From Sva-07 sp963717385 (GTDB lineage: Bacteria > Actinomycetota > Acidimicrobiia > Acidimicrobiales > Ilumatobacteraceae), in the NCBI GenBank assembly GCA_963717385.1, contig CAVQWE010000017.1, positions 1-64,000 on the forward strand: DNA of 64,000 nucleotides. The letters run 5' to 3'. Every line of letters begins with the position of its first letter. Position 1 is the first letter of the stretch. The notes beneath the pieces are model-generated. The model had not been told where the DNA came from and searched no databases. It was given only the letters and a program-made list of their open reading frames with translations. Shown here piece by piece: positions 26,618-37,029 of the stretch. Made by a program: the position numbers and the translations under genes.

Positions 26618-28132
26618 TCAGCGGGCGTAAGCGGTGACGGTGTCGGCGGCGTCGATCAGCCATCCGGGGACGATGCCGACCACGAGCGTGAACGCGACGG
26701 CGGCGACGATGGCGACACCGATCGAGAACGGGATGGCGACGGGCGGGGCATCCTCGGCGGGATCGGCGGTCCACATGGTGATCATGATCCGCAGGTACAG
26801 GAACGCTGCCACGACCGCGGCAACCATGGCGATGATCGCAATGGCGTAGCTCTCGACGTCGACGGCTGCCTGGATGACACCGAACTTGGCGATGAAGCCA
26901 CTGGTGAACGGCACACCGGCCTGGGCCAGCAGGAACACGGTGAACGCCAACGCCAACATCGGGCGGCGGCGGGCGAGCCCCTTGAACGCCTCGAGGCTCG
27001 TGTCGCCACCGGTATTGCGCGCCACCACGGCGACCACTGCGAACGAGCCGATGACCAGCACCGAGTAGAGCAGCAGGTACAGCACCACCGCAGGCATACC
27101 GGGGCCGGCGTCGGCTTCGCCGGCGCCGTGGGCAGCAGCTTCGACGCCGACCAGGATGAAGCCGGCATGGCTGATCGAGGAGTACGCCAGCATCCGCTTG
27201 ACGTTGGTCTGCACGACTGCGAGGAACGAACCGACCAGGAGCGTCACGAGGGCGAGTGCCCAGATGATCGGGCGCCAGTCGTCGCGGTAGAACGGCAGGG
27301 CGATCACGAGCACTCGCAGCATGGCCACGAATGCAGCGGCCTTGCCGACCGACGCCATGAACGCGGTGACCGGCGTGGGCGCACCCTGGTAGACGTCGGG
27401 CGCCCACACGTGGAACGGCACCGCAGCGACCTTGAAGCCGAGGCCCACGATCAACAGCGCAATGCCGGCCAGCGCCAGCGATTCGTTGCCGAACGGATCG
27501 ACACCGCCCTGCAGCGCCGCGACCATCTCAGAGATGTTGGTGGTGCCGGTGGCGCCGTAGACGAGTGCGATGCCGTAGAGGAAGAATGCCGACGCGAAGC
27601 CGCCGAGCACGAAGTACTTGAGGCCGGACTCGGCGCTCTCGCTGCTGCGGCGGTTGCTGGATGCCAACACGTACAGCGCCAGCGACAGCGTCTCGAGCCC
27701 CAGGAACAGCACGATCAGGTCGTTGGCCGAGGCCATCACGATGCCGCCGATCGCGGCGACCATGTACAGCGCGTACATCTCGGGGCCGTCGTTGGGGGTG
27801 CCGCGCAGGTACTCGTCGCTGAGCATCGCCACGAGGATCACGCCGAGACAGATCGTGATCGTCATGAACATCGACAGCGTGTCGTAGGCGATCACGCCGG
27901 CGACGAGTGTGCGGGGGCCGTTGTCGGTGATGTCGTCCCACTGCACCATCGCCAACACACCAGCTGCACCGGCGATCGTTGCGGTGACGAACGCGTACAG
28001 CCCCTTTGGCCACTGCGGCGTCAGCGCACCGGCGAGCATCAGCACGAGCGTGCCGCCGAGCAGGGTGAGCATCGGTGAGAGGGCAAACCAGTTGACCTCG
28101 GGGCCGACGAAGGTGTCGATCTGTTGCAGCAT
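26618..28132 (-). CDS. nuoN: NADH-quinone oxidoreductase subunit N
   Basis: A 504-residue antiporter-like membrane subunit of complex I with ~14 helices. The discontinuous-helix lysines and loops of the Mrp family are visible, e.g. VPFHVWAPDVYQGAPTPVTA and AYSSISHAGFILVG. It is the last gene of the nuo operon. It starts at ATG 28132 directly at the stop of nuoM. The C-terminus ends DAADTVTAYAR before a repeat-filled gap that separates it from the convergent ECF/META pair. Confidence 0.95.
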   Translation of the reverse strand: MLQQIDTFVGPEVNWFALSPMLTLLGGTLVLMLAGALTPQWPKGLYAFVTATIAGAAGVLAMVQWDDITDNGPRTLVAGVIAYDTLSMFMTITICLGVILVAMLSDEYLRGTPNDGPEMYALYMVAAIGGIVMASANDLIVLFLGLETLSLALYVLASSNRRSSESAESGLKYFVLGGFASAFFLYGIALVYGATGTTNISEMVAALQGGVDPFGNESLALAGIALLIVGLGFKVAAVPFHVWAPDVYQGAPTPVTAFMASVGKAAAFVAMLRVLVIALPFYRDDWRPIIWALALVTLLVGSFLAVVQTNVKRMLAYSSISHAGFILVGVEAAAHGAGEADAGPGMPAVVLYLLLYSVLVIGSFAVVAVVARNTGGDTSLEAFKGLARRRPMLALAFTVFLLAQAGVPFTSGFIAKFGVIQAAVDVESYAIAIIAMVAAVVAAFLYLRIMITMWTADPAEDAPPVAIPFSIGVAIVAAVAFTLVVGIVPGWLIDAADTVTAYAR

Positions 28133-29742
28133 CAGCCTTCGCCTTCCTCTTCGTCGTTGGTTTGGTCGCTGTGTGATTCCCCGTCGTCGGACTCGGAGTG
28201 TTCACCGATCTGGATCGTCGGTGCAGGTTCGACGTAATCGGTGTTGGCCTCGACACGGGTGATCAGCGCATCGATGCTCGGCTCGATGCGCTCGAGCACC
28301 GGCTTGGGATACACACCCATGAACACGATGAGGCCGAGGAACGGCAACAGCACGAGGCCTTCCTTCACCCTGAGCTCGGGGAAGTTCTTGTTGTCCTCGT
28401 CGGGCTCGCCATGGAACACACGCTGGTAGGCCCACAGCAGATACAGCGCAGCGAGGATCACGCCGACGGTGGCCACCACGGTCCACCAGCGTGCGGTGAG
28501 GAACGAACCGGTGAGGATCAGGAACTCGCCGACGAAACCGTTGAGACCGGGCACGCCGATCGAGCTGAGCATCACGACCATGAAGCCGGCTGCGAAGATC
28601 GGTGCCACCTTCTGGAGCCCGTTGAGCTCGGCGATCGAGCGGGTGTGTCGACGCTCGTAGATCATGCCGACGAACAAGAACAGCGCACCGGTCGACACAC
28701 CGTGGTTGATCATCTGGATCACGCCACCGGACATCGACTGGGTCGTGAAGGCGAAGGTACCGAGCACGATGAAGCCCATGTGGGCCACCGACGAATAGGC
28801 CACGAGCCGCTTCAGATCGGTCTGCATCGTGGCGGCGATGGCGCCGTAGATGATGCCGATCACCGCCAGGGTGAGCCAGAGCGGTCGGCTCCAGAACGAC
28901 GCCTCGGGGAAGAGGTAGACGCCGAAGCGCAGCAGACCGTAGGTGCCGAGCTTGAGCATCACACCGGCGAGCACCACTGAACCTGCGGTCGGCGCCTGGG
29001 TGTGGGCGTCGGGCAGCCACGTGTGGACCGGCACCAACGGCACTTTCACCGCGAACGCAATGGCGAACGCGAAGAACAGCCAGCGACCGGTGGAGGCGGC
29101 GAAGTCGGCACCCTCGGCGATCTCGACGAGGTCGAAGGTGGTGTAGCCGAGATCACGCGACGCGATCGCCACCGTGGCGATCAGCCCGACGAGCATGAAC
29201 GCCGAGCCGAGCATCGTGAACAGGAAGAACTTGGTGGCCGCGTAGACCCGGTTCTCGTAGCCCCAGCCGGCGATGAGGAAGTACATCGGCACGAGCACGA
29301 TCTCGAAGAAGATGAAGAAGACGAACAGGTCGAGGCTCAGGAAGCTGCCCATCACGCCGGCCTGCAACAACAGCAACCAGGCGAGGTAGGGCTTCTCGTC
29401 GTGGTGCGGGTCGATGCCGACGATCGCCAGGGGGAACAGCACGCCGGTCAGCACGACGAGGAACAGCGAGATGCCGTCGACGCCGAGATGCCACGAAATC
29501 CCCCATGGCTCGATCCAGGTGTGCTTCGACACGAACTGGAAACCGGCCTCGCCGGTCTCGAACGACGCCATCAACCAGATCGACATCGCCAGCGTGCCGA
29601 CGGCCGACATCAGCGCGATCACCTTGGGGATCTCGGGACGCGACTTCGGCATGACTGCCACCAGCAGCGCGCCGATCACCGGTACGAGGATCAGCGCAGT
29701 GAGGATCGGGAACCCGATGGTTCCGGTTTCGGCGGCCAACAT
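28132..29742 (-). CDS. nuoM: NADH-quinone oxidoreductase subunit M
   Basis: A 536-residue antiporter-like complex I subunit with motifs VPVHTWLPDAHTQAPTAGSV and AYSSVAHMGFIVLG, and the Glu/Lys residues of the proton path in the usual helices. ATG 29742 overlaps the nuoL stop by one base (TGATG); the upstream extension in the open frame lies inside nuoL. The tail is unusually acidic and Glu/Ser-rich (HSESDDGESHSDQTNDEEEG), a cytoplasmic extension not needed for the core fold. Confidence 0.95.
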   Translation of the reverse strand: MLAAETGTIGFPILTALILVPVIGALLVAVMPKSRPEIPKVIALMSAVGTLAMSIWLMASFETGEAGFQFVSKHTWIEPWGISWHLGVDGISLFLVVLTGVLFPLAIVGIDPHHDEKPYLAWLLLLQAGVMGSFLSLDLFVFFIFFEIVLVPMYFLIAGWGYENRVYAATKFFLFTMLGSAFMLVGLIATVAIASRDLGYTTFDLVEIAEGADFAASTGRWLFFAFAIAFAVKVPLVPVHTWLPDAHTQAPTAGSVVLAGVMLKLGTYGLLRFGVYLFPEASFWSRPLWLTLAVIGIIYGAIAATMQTDLKRLVAYSSVAHMGFIVLGTFAFTTQSMSGGVIQMINHGVSTGALFLFVGMIYERRHTRSIAELNGLQKVAPIFAAGFMVVMLSSIGVPGLNGFVGEFLILTGSFLTARWWTVVATVGVILAALYLLWAYQRVFHGEPDEDNKNFPELRVKEGLVLLPFLGLIVFMGVYPKPVLERIEPSIDALITRVEANTDYVEPAPTIQIGEHSESDDGESHSDQTNDEEEGEG

Positions 29743-31716
29743 CACAGGATCCCTCGAATCACCACGAACCACCCGAGCAGCAGCACCACGCCGATACCGA
29801 TGATCCCCGCGTACTGACGCACGTAGCCGGTCTGACCCTTGCGCACCTCGGTGGCGGTCTCCTTGACCGCGACACCGACACCGTTGACCGCACCGTCGAC
29901 GATCTTGGCGTCGAAGTCGGTCACCGCCTGGAAACCCTCACGGCCGGGATTGCCCATGAACCACGAGATCGCCGCGTCGTAGTACCAACCGTTCGCGAAC
30001 AGCGACGGCTCCCACGGCTTGATCCGCTTGCGTTCGTACACCAGCCACGCCAGCGCAACGCCGATCAACGCGGCGGCAACGGCCATCGCGACGAGGATGT
30101 ACTTGTTGTCGTAGGCCCACGTCCCGGTGATGTCGGCCTCGCCGAACTCGATCACGGGATGCAACCAGTCCTCGAGCTTGTGCGAGACGCCACCGGGGAT
30201 ACCGAACAGCCTGGGCATGTTGATCAATCCGCCGAGCGCTGCGACGCCGGCGAGCGCGACGAGCGGGATCCACATGATCGGGGGCGACTCGTGCGGCTTG
30301 AACTCGCCGTGCGCGTTGTGCGTCTCGACGGGCGGCTTCGCCTTCGGCGACCTCGGGGGCCTCCTCGGCGTTGGCGAGGCTCGTCCAACGCGCCTCGCCG
30401 AAGAACACCATGATGACCTGACGGGTCATGTAGAACGCCGTGAGGATCGCCGTGATGATCCCGACCGCGTACAGCGCCGGGCTCTCGGCGAGCGAGAAGA
30501 GCAGGATCTCGTCCTTCGACCAGAAGCCGGAGAACGGTGGCACGCCGGCGATGGCGAGCCAGCCGACGATGAACGTGCCAGCGGTGATCGGCATGAACTT
30601 GCGCAGGGCGCCCATGAAGCGCATGTCCTGCTCTTCGTGCATCCCATGGATGACCGAGCCGGCGCCGAGGAACAACAGCGCCTTGAAGCCGGCGTGCGTG
30701 ACCATGTGGAAGATCGCCGCGACGTATCCGCCCGTTCCGACCGCCAGCATCATGTAGCCGATCTGCGACACCGTGGAGTACGCGAGCACCTTCTTGATGT
30801 CGTTCTGTGCGAGTGCGATCGTTGCGGCGAACAACGCCGTGATCGCACCGACCCAGGCGATCGTGGTCGGCACCCAGTCGTACGAGGCGGCGATCACCGG
30901 GTTGATGCGCGTCAGCAGGAACACGCCACCGGTGACCATCGTGGCCGCATGAATCAGCGCCGACACCGGGGTCGGGCCCTCCATCGCGTCGGGCAGCCAG
31001 ATGTAGAGCGGCAACTGTGCACTCTTGCCGGCCGCGCCGAGCAGGAGCAGCATGGCGATCGCCGACGCCGTGGACGCAGCGAGTTCGCCGGTCTCGGCGC
31101 TCTCGTTGATCACGCTGTAGGAGATCGATCCGACGGCCGAGAACGCCAGGAACATCGCCAGCATGACGCCCCAGTCGCCGACACGGTTGGTGACGAAGGC
31201 CTTCTTGCCGGCGGTGGCCGCCGACTCGCGGGTGTGCCAGAACGCGATCAACAGGTACGAACAGGTACCGACACCCTCCCAACCGAGGAAGGTGACCAGC
31301 AGGTTCTCACCGAGCACCAGGATCGTCATCGAGAAGACGAACAGGTTGAGGTACAAGAAGAACTTGGAGAACTTGGGATCGCCGTGCATGTACCCGACGG
31401 CGAACATGTGGATCCAGCCGGCGATGAACGTGACGAACAGACACATCGCGATCGACAGCGGGTCGGCGAGGAACGCCATGTCGATCTGCAGGGTTCCGAC
31501 CGGCACCCACGAGAACAACGTGACGACCGTCTGGCGCTGGTCCTCGGGCTGGCTGAGCAGATCGAAGTAGATGCCGACGGCCACGACGAACGATGCGAAC
31601 ACCATCGCGGTCGCCAGGTAGCCCGACTTCGGGTCGCCGAGACGACGGCCGAACAGGAGGATGAGGAAGAATCCGGCCAGTGGGAAGGCAGGGATCAACC
31701 ACACGAGGTCAGCCAT
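29742..31716 (-). CDS. nuoL: NADH-quinone oxidoreductase subunit L, one +1 frameshift
   Basis: It starts at ATG 31716 (MADLVWLIPAFPLAGF). The antiporter-like core with GWEGVGTCSYLLI, LPLYIWLPDAMEGPTPVSAL and AYSTVSQIGYMML is intact to about residue 460. Near 30335-30345 the frame shifts by one extra base in a GAAGGCGAAGCCGCC stretch. The other frame then continues naturally with KPPVETHNAHGEFKPHESPP, the long lateral helix and the C-terminal membrane helix, ending RGIL at 29742. Complex I needs this arm, so an error in the sequence is far more likely than inactivation. Confidence 0.93.
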
Positions 31717-31720
31717 GGCG

Positions 31721-32032
31721 TCAGCCCTTCAGTTCCGCGAGATCGTCGGCGGTGGCGCCGGGGCGGCGGCGCAGAATCGAAACGAGAATGCCCAGGCCGA
31801 CCACGACCTCGGCAGCAGCCACCACCATCACGAAGAACACCGCGGTCTGGCCGTTGATGTCGCCGAGTTGCGTGGCGAGCGCCACGAACGTGAGGTTGGC
31901 TGCGTTGAGCATCAACTCGATGCACATGAACATGATCAGCGGGTTGCGCCGCACCAGCAGCCCGAACGCGCCGATGGCAAACAGCATCGCTGCGAGGATC
32001 AGATACGACGACGTCCCGATGGCGGCGATCAT
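31721..32032 (-). CDS. nuoK: NADH-quinone oxidoreductase subunit K
   Basis: A 103-residue, three-helix membrane subunit with both proton-channel glutamates: Glu in MFMCIELMLNAANL and Glu in VVAAAEVVVGLGI. ATG 32032 overlaps the nuoJ stop by four bases (ATGA). The stop is 4 bp before nuoL. Confidence 0.95.
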   Translation of the reverse strand: MIAAIGTSSYLILAAMLFAIGAFGLLVRRNPLIMFMCIELMLNAANLTFVALATQLGDINGQTAVFFVMVVAAAEVVVGLGILVSILRRRPGATADDLAELKG

Positions 32033-32607
32033 GCGTCGCTGCTCTCGGACGACTCGATGTCGCGCGGCCACTTGCGGGTGAGCAGCACGGTGCCGGCGAC
32101 GGCCACGATCAGCAGCACCGACGTGAGCTGGAACGCGAACACGTGGTCGCCGTACAGGTTCCGTGCGAGCTGTTGGATGTTGGCGTCGCCGTTGCCGGTC
32201 TCGCTGGCGGTGTCGATGCCGGCACCGGGGTTGATGATGAGCGCGTCGTTGGCGCGCACGATCGCTGCGCCGAGCAGGGCGACGAGGCCGAGCGCCATCA
32301 CCGCTGCCAGCGGTCGCTGGATCGGGATCGGCTCGATCGACAGATCGATCGACTCGTCGACGCCGAGCAACATGATGACGAACAAGAACAGCACGACGAT
32401 GGCGCCTGCGTACACGATCACCTGCACGGCGGCGAGGAAGTGGGCCTCCATGGCAACGAACTGCACGGCGACGCCGAACAAGGTGAGCACGAGGCCGAGC
32501 GCTGCGTGCACCGGGTTCTTCAAGATGACCACGCCGATCGCCCCACCGAGGATCATGACAGCGGCGGAGAAGAAGACGACGTATTCGAGGAAGGTCGCGT
32601 CGCTCAC
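32029..32607 (-). CDS. nuoJ: NADH-quinone oxidoreductase subunit J
   Basis: A 192-residue membrane subunit with five helices and the conserved pi-bulge helix sequence VQVIVYAGAIVVLFLFVIML. It starts with GTG 32607, overlapping the nuoI stop (GTGA), and is coupled to nuoK. The tail is acidic and Ser-rich (ESSESSDA). Confidence 0.94.
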   Translation of the reverse strand: MSDATFLEYVVFFSAAVMILGGAIGVVILKNPVHAALGLVLTLFGVAVQFVAMEAHFLAAVQVIVYAGAIVVLFLFVIMLLGVDESIDLSIEPIPIQRPLAAVMALGLVALLGAAIVRANDALIINPGAGIDTASETGNGDANIQQLARNLYGDHVFAFQLTSVLLIVAVAGTVLLTRKWPRDIESSESSDA

Positions 32608-33296
32608 CGCTCGATCCTCCTGACCGTCTTGTCGCGCGTCGATGCGTCGCGGATGTCCTGCGTCGGCTCGGGGTCGCGTACGCCGTATCCCAACTCGCCG
32701 CTCCAGCCGACCTGGCCTTCGAAGGTGGCGTCACCCGACGGTGAGGTGGCACGCATCCAACCGCTGGTGAGCAGGTCGTCGCCCTCGCGCCAGTCTTCCC
32801 ACGGCAGTTTCTGCGGCTTGCCGTCGTCGTCGACGAGGAGTTCGTTCTTGGTGTAGATGGCGTCTTGGCGATTCGTGAACGAGAACTCGAACAGCTTCGA
32901 TTCGGTGATCGCCTCGGTCGGGCACGCTTCGACACACATGTCGCAGTGGATGCACCGCAGGTAGTTGATCTCGTAGATCCAGCCGAAGCGCTCGCCTGGC
33001 GACGTGGGGTTCTCGGGATCGTTGTCGGCGCCGCGCACGTGGATGCAATCGGCGGGGCACACGCCCGCGCAGAGTTCGCAGCCGATGCACTTCTCCATGC
33101 CGTCCTCGTACCGGTTCAGCACGTGCCGACCGTGGAGGCGCTCTGGCCGCTCGAGCTTCTCGTCGTGTTCGACGTTGCGGGCGTCGCTGTGCTTCTTCTT
33201 CGCGCGCCGACCACCGGAGTACTCGGTGGTCACCCGCTTGCCGCCGAACAGGCGGTGCTGGCGAATGGTGACGCCGAATCCCTCGAGGTAACCCAT
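32604..33296 (-). CDS. nuoI: NADH-quinone oxidoreductase subunit I (2x[4Fe-4S])
   Basis: A 230-residue peripheral-arm subunit holding clusters N6a and N6b, with ligand motifs CIGCELCAGVCPADC near residue 74 and CIHCDMCVEACPTE near 115. It is longer than many bacterial NuoI (~160-180), through a basic N-terminal loop (GGRRAKKKHSDARN) and a C-terminal tail of ~60 residues. It overlaps nuoH by one base. Confidence 0.95.
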   Translation of the reverse strand: MGYLEGFGVTIRQHRLFGGKRVTTEYSGGRRAKKKHSDARNVEHDEKLERPERLHGRHVLNRYEDGMEKCIGCELCAGVCPADCIHVRGADNDPENPTSPGERFGWIYEINYLRCIHCDMCVEACPTEAITESKLFEFSFTNRQDAIYTKNELLVDDDGKPQKLPWEDWREGDDLLTSGWMRATSPSGDATFEGQVGWSGELGYGVRDPEPTQDIRDASTRDKTVRRIER

Positions 33297-34528
33297 CAGA
33301 CGGTCACACCCTTCTCTGCGTCATTCGCAGCGTCGTGCGCAGCAACCCGGTTCCGAGCGCTCACCTTGAGTGCCGCGCCGAACAACGCGACGGCCACCGC
33401 AGCGACCCCGAACGAGATCAACACGACGCGCAGGCTGTCGCCGAACTCACCGTCGGGCGAGAACTCGCGAAGTGCCGCAAGGAGCAGGAACCAGCCGAGT
33501 GCGATCGGGATCAGGATCTTCCAGCCGAAGTCCATCAGCTGGTCGTAGCGAAGCCGTGGCAGCGTGGCACGGAGCCACACGTAGAGGTACAAGAAGCCCA
33601 TCAGCTTCACGAAGAACCACAGGGTTCCTTCGATGGCGCCAGGGATGATCGGGATGTCGAACAGACCTTGCGGGCCGCCGAAGAACAGCGTGACCATCAC
33701 GGCGCTCATGGTGACGACACCCATGAACTCGGCGAGGAAGAACAGCGCGAAGCGGATGCCGGAGTATTCGGTGTTGAAACCGCCGACGAGTTCCTGCTCG
33801 GCTTCGACGAGGTCGAACGGCGGCCGGTTGAGTTCGGCGGTGGTCGCGATGAGGAAGATCACGAACGGCACGAGGCCGGTCGAGATCAGGTTCCAGTCGA
33901 GGAAACTGTCCTGGCGGGCCACGATGCCAGCGGTCGACAGCGTGCCAGACGACAGCAGCACGGCAGCGAGGCTGAGGCCGAGCGCTGCTTCGTAGGAGAT
34001 CATCTGCGCCGAAGCCCGTACCGAGCCGAGCAGCGGGTACTTCGAACCACTCGACCAGCCGGCCAGCATGATGCCGTAGACGGCGATGCCCGACAGGGCG
34101 AGCACGATCAAGATGCCCATCGGTGGGTCGGCGAGCTGTGCCCGAGTGGTGTGGCCGAAGATCTCGACAGTGCCATCGCGGCCGTCGGAGAAGTCGCCGC
34201 CGAGTGGGATGACCGACCAGATGAGAAATCCGGGCACGAACGACAGGAACGGCGCGAGTCGGAACACGATCCGGTCGGCGCGGCTCGGCAGCAGGTCTTC
34301 TTTGAAGAACGCCTTGATGCCGTCGGCCAGGCTCTGCAAGATGCCCCACGGGCCGGCCTTGTTGGGTCCGACACGGTTGTGCATGCCCGAGACGACCTTG
34401 CGCTCGTACCAGATCATCAACATCGTCGACACGAGGCCGAGCACGAAGATGATCGCCACCTTGGCGATGACGATGAGCAGGGGGGTCCAGAGCAGTCCCC
34501 CTTCGAGCAACGGGTCGAGAGCGAACAT
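33296..34528 (-). CDS. nuoH: NADH-quinone oxidoreductase subunit H
   Basis: A 410-residue membrane subunit that closes the quinone chamber. Signatures are ERKVVSGMHNRVGPNKAGPW and ELNRPPFDLVEAEQELVGGF. ATG 34528 (MFALDPLLEG) overlaps the nuoG stop by one base; the longer open frame upstream is inside nuoG. The C-terminal ~20 residues are charged and extend past the last helix. Confidence 0.95.
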   Translation of the reverse strand: MFALDPLLEGGLLWTPLLIVIAKVAIIFVLGLVSTMLMIWYERKVVSGMHNRVGPNKAGPWGILQSLADGIKAFFKEDLLPSRADRIVFRLAPFLSFVPGFLIWSVIPLGGDFSDGRDGTVEIFGHTTRAQLADPPMGILIVLALSGIAVYGIMLAGWSSGSKYPLLGSVRASAQMISYEAALGLSLAAVLLSSGTLSTAGIVARQDSFLDWNLISTGLVPFVIFLIATTAELNRPPFDLVEAEQELVGGFNTEYSGIRFALFFLAEFMGVVTMSAVMVTLFFGGPQGLFDIPIIPGAIEGTLWFFVKLMGFLYLYVWLRATLPRLRYDQLMDFGWKILIPIALGWFLLLAALREFSPDGEFGDSLRVVLISFGVAAVAVALFGAALKVSARNRVAAHDAANDAEKGVTV

Positions 34529-37029
34529 CAGACGCGCTCGATCCTGACGTCGGTGGTGGCAGCAGCGCCGTCGACGATGTCTTCGATCGTGCCACCGCCC
34601 TGGTTGAACGGCGACCACACCACACCGCGTGGCACGCGGGCGTTGGCGGTGATCGGCAGCACGCTGGCCGCTTTGGCGCTCACGATCTTGACGTCGTCAC
34701 CCTCGGACACGCCGATGCTGTCGAGATCGAGGGGATGCACGTGCAGTGCGGACCCGGGCGCGAGGTTCACGAGCGACCGCGACATCTGCGTGCCCACCGC
34801 TCGGTCGTACAACTTGCGACTCACCACCAACCGATAGTCATAGCTGTTCCGACCCGGCGCGGAGAAAGACACGGTGGGAAGCGCCGAAGATGACGGGGCC
34901 GTGAGGACACCGTTTGGCTCGTCGGCCAGCGCTGTCGGGGTGGCCGGGGCGAACGCGACCACGCTCGAAGCAATCAGTGCCGTGACGTCGTCGACGGTCG
35001 ACACACCTCGCAGCGCGTGGTCGGCACCGAACGAATGGTCGCCGATCATCAGGCCGAGTTCGACCGCGATCATCCAGTCGGGGCGGCTGGTTCCGGTGGC
35101 GGTGACCTGCTGGGCGAGCGTGGTGACGCGACCCTCGAGGTTGGTGGTCGTGCCAGCCTTCTCGCCGTATGCCGAGGCCGCCAGTACGACATCGGCGTGC
35201 TGGGCCGACTCGCTCGGGAACGTGTCGATGGCGAGCACTCTGCGTGCGCCGGCGATCGCTCGGCGAGCAAGGTCGGCGTCGGGGCAGTCGTTGAGCGGGT
35301 CGGCGCCGAGCAGCACGAGCAGTTCGAGCTTGCCGTCGGCGGCGGCGCGCAGCGTTGCCATGGCGTCGTGGTCGGCGTCGGCGGGAGCGAGGCCGAGCGA
35401 CAACGCTCCGACCACGTTGCCGCGCCGCAACGCAGGGAGCACCTTGGCGTCGGGACAGCCGTCGAGCACCGTCTGCAGTGCTGCAACGGTCGCGTCGGGC
35501 GACTCAGCGAGGTTGGGGCGACCGGCAACGATCACGACGTCACCGGAGGCGAGCTGTTCGGCGATGGCTGGGTCGGCGAGCGCCTTGACGACGGCGTCCT
35601 GTTGTGCGCCGGGCTCGTAGCGGATCGACTTCCACGCGTAGGGCGACATCCCGGTCTCGAACGTGGAGAACTCGACGATCCGCGAGCGCTGCTTCTCGGC
35701 CGCGTCGCGAAGGCGGAGGTACAACACCGGCAGCTCTTCTTTGAGATCCGGTCCGAGCAGGATGACGGTGGCCGCGTTGGCGGCGTCGTCGATCGTTGCC
35801 CGGTCGAGGCCGAGGATCTCGGCGGGCAGACCATCGCCGAGCTGAGCGTCGCGGTGGGAGATCCCGATCGAGTCGGCGAGTTGCGCCCAAGCGAAGGCAT
35901 CTTCGTTCGAACCGCGTGCGCCACCCAGCAGGCCGATGCTGTTCGAGCCGCCGGCGGCCAACGCGTCGACAACCAATGAAGCCGCCGAGCGAAGCGCGGC
36001 GTTCCAGCTGGCGGGCACGAGCCCGGTGTCGGTCTTCACGAGCGGGCCGGCGAGTCGGTGATCGGAGTTGACCGCTTCGAAGTTGAAACGACCCCGGTCG
36101 CAGAGCCAACCCCAGTTGACGGGGTCGGAGTCGACACCCTGGTATCGCAGCAGTTCGTCTCGACTCGACTGGACCACGGTGCGGCAGCCGACCGAACAGG
36201 TGGTGCAGGTGGACTCGCGCTGAGCGAGGTCCCACGGGCGCGCCTTGAAGCGGTAGGGCTTCGCGGTGAGTGCACCGACCGGGCAGATCTGCACGGTGTT
36301 GCCCGAGAAGTACGACACGAACGGTTCGTCGGGGAACGTCATCACCTGCGTGTCGTTGCCGCGGCTGATGAAGTGGATCAGCTTGTCGCCGGCCACCTCG
36401 TCGGCGAAGCGGGTGCAGCGATCGCACAAGATGCAGCGTTCGCGGTCGAGATAGACGAGGTCGCTGATCGGGATCGGCTTTTCGTAGTGACGCTTCTCCT
36501 CGACGAACCGCGATTCGCCGGGACCGTGACTGAACGCTTGATCTTGCAGCGGGCATTCGCCGCCCTTGTCACACACCGGGCAGTCGAGCGGGTGGTTGGC
36601 GAGCAGCAGTTCGAGCATTCCCTCTTGGGCTCGCTTGACCTGCGGGGTGTCGGTGCGGACCACCTGGCCATCGGCCACAGGGGTCATGCACGACACCACC
36701 ATCATCGGGCCCCGCGGGCCGTCGACCTCGACCATGCACTGGCGGCACATACCGACCGGCGACATGCGCGGGTGATAGCAGAAATGCGGGACGTACTCGT
36801 CGGCCTCGAGCGCTGTCTTGATGACCATGTCGCCCTTGCGCGCCGGGAGGTCGCGTCCGTTGACGTTGACGGTCACCAGGTTCGGGTCGGGCTCGGGTTC
36901 GGGCTCGACCTCGTCGGCCGCCTCGACGTCGTCGGCCACGTTCTCGTGGGCATCTTCGACCGCTTCGATCGTGTCGCCGTCGACGATGTCGGCGTCAGGT
37001 GTTGGTGTATCGGGGGTGTCGTTGCTCAC
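34528..37029 (-). CDS. nuoG: NADH-quinone oxidoreductase subunit G
   Basis: An 833-residue iron-sulphur subunit. A ~58-residue acidic N-terminal extension precedes the [2Fe-2S] domain (FCYHPRMSPVGMCRQC). Next come the His/Cys set LANHPLDCPVCDKGGECPLQ, the ferredoxin-like pair CILCDRCTRF and ICPVGALT, and the additional CTTCSVGC...WLCDRGRF set that holds cluster N7 in some lineages. The rest is a molybdopterin-oxidoreductase-like fold without cofactor. GTG 37029 overlaps the nuoF stop (GTGA). Confidence 0.94.
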   Translation of the reverse strand: MSNDTPDTPTPDADIVDGDTIEAVEDAHENVADDVEAADEVEPEPEPDPNLVTVNVNGRDLPARKGDMVIKTALEADEYVPHFCYHPRMSPVGMCRQCMVEVDGPRGPMMVVSCMTPVADGQVVRTDTPQVKRAQEGMLELLLANHPLDCPVCDKGGECPLQDQAFSHGPGESRFVEEKRHYEKPIPISDLVYLDRERCILCDRCTRFADEVAGDKLIHFISRGNDTQVMTFPDEPFVSYFSGNTVQICPVGALTAKPYRFKARPWDLAQRESTCTTCSVGCRTVVQSSRDELLRYQGVDSDPVNWGWLCDRGRFNFEAVNSDHRLAGPLVKTDTGLVPASWNAALRSAASLVVDALAAGGSNSIGLLGGARGSNEDAFAWAQLADSIGISHRDAQLGDGLPAEILGLDRATIDDAANAATVILLGPDLKEELPVLYLRLRDAAEKQRSRIVEFSTFETGMSPYAWKSIRYEPGAQQDAVVKALADPAIAEQLASGDVVIVAGRPNLAESPDATVAALQTVLDGCPDAKVLPALRRGNVVGALSLGLAPADADHDAMATLRAAADGKLELLVLLGADPLNDCPDADLARRAIAGARRVLAIDTFPSESAQHADVVLAASAYGEKAGTTTNLEGRVTTLAQQVTATGTSRPDWMIAVELGLMIGDHSFGADHALRGVSTVDDVTALIASSVVAFAPATPTALADEPNGVLTAPSSSALPTVSFSAPGRNSYDYRLVVSRKLYDRAVGTQMSRSLVNLAPGSALHVHPLDLDSIGVSEGDDVKIVSAKAASVLPITANARVPRGVVWSPFNQGGGTIEDIVDGAAATTDVRIERV

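Noticed and set aside
30335..30345. Programmed frameshift in nuoL
   Set aside because: There is no slippery heptamer or following pseudoknot that I can see, and the same +1 pattern affects unrelated genes throughout the window.
30127..31857. 576-codon open frame on the plus strand opposite nuoL
   Set aside because: It is rich in His, Arg, Asp and Glu with no motif, and mirrors the codon bias of nuoL. Similar shadow frames lie opposite nuoN, nuoM, nuoH and nuoG.
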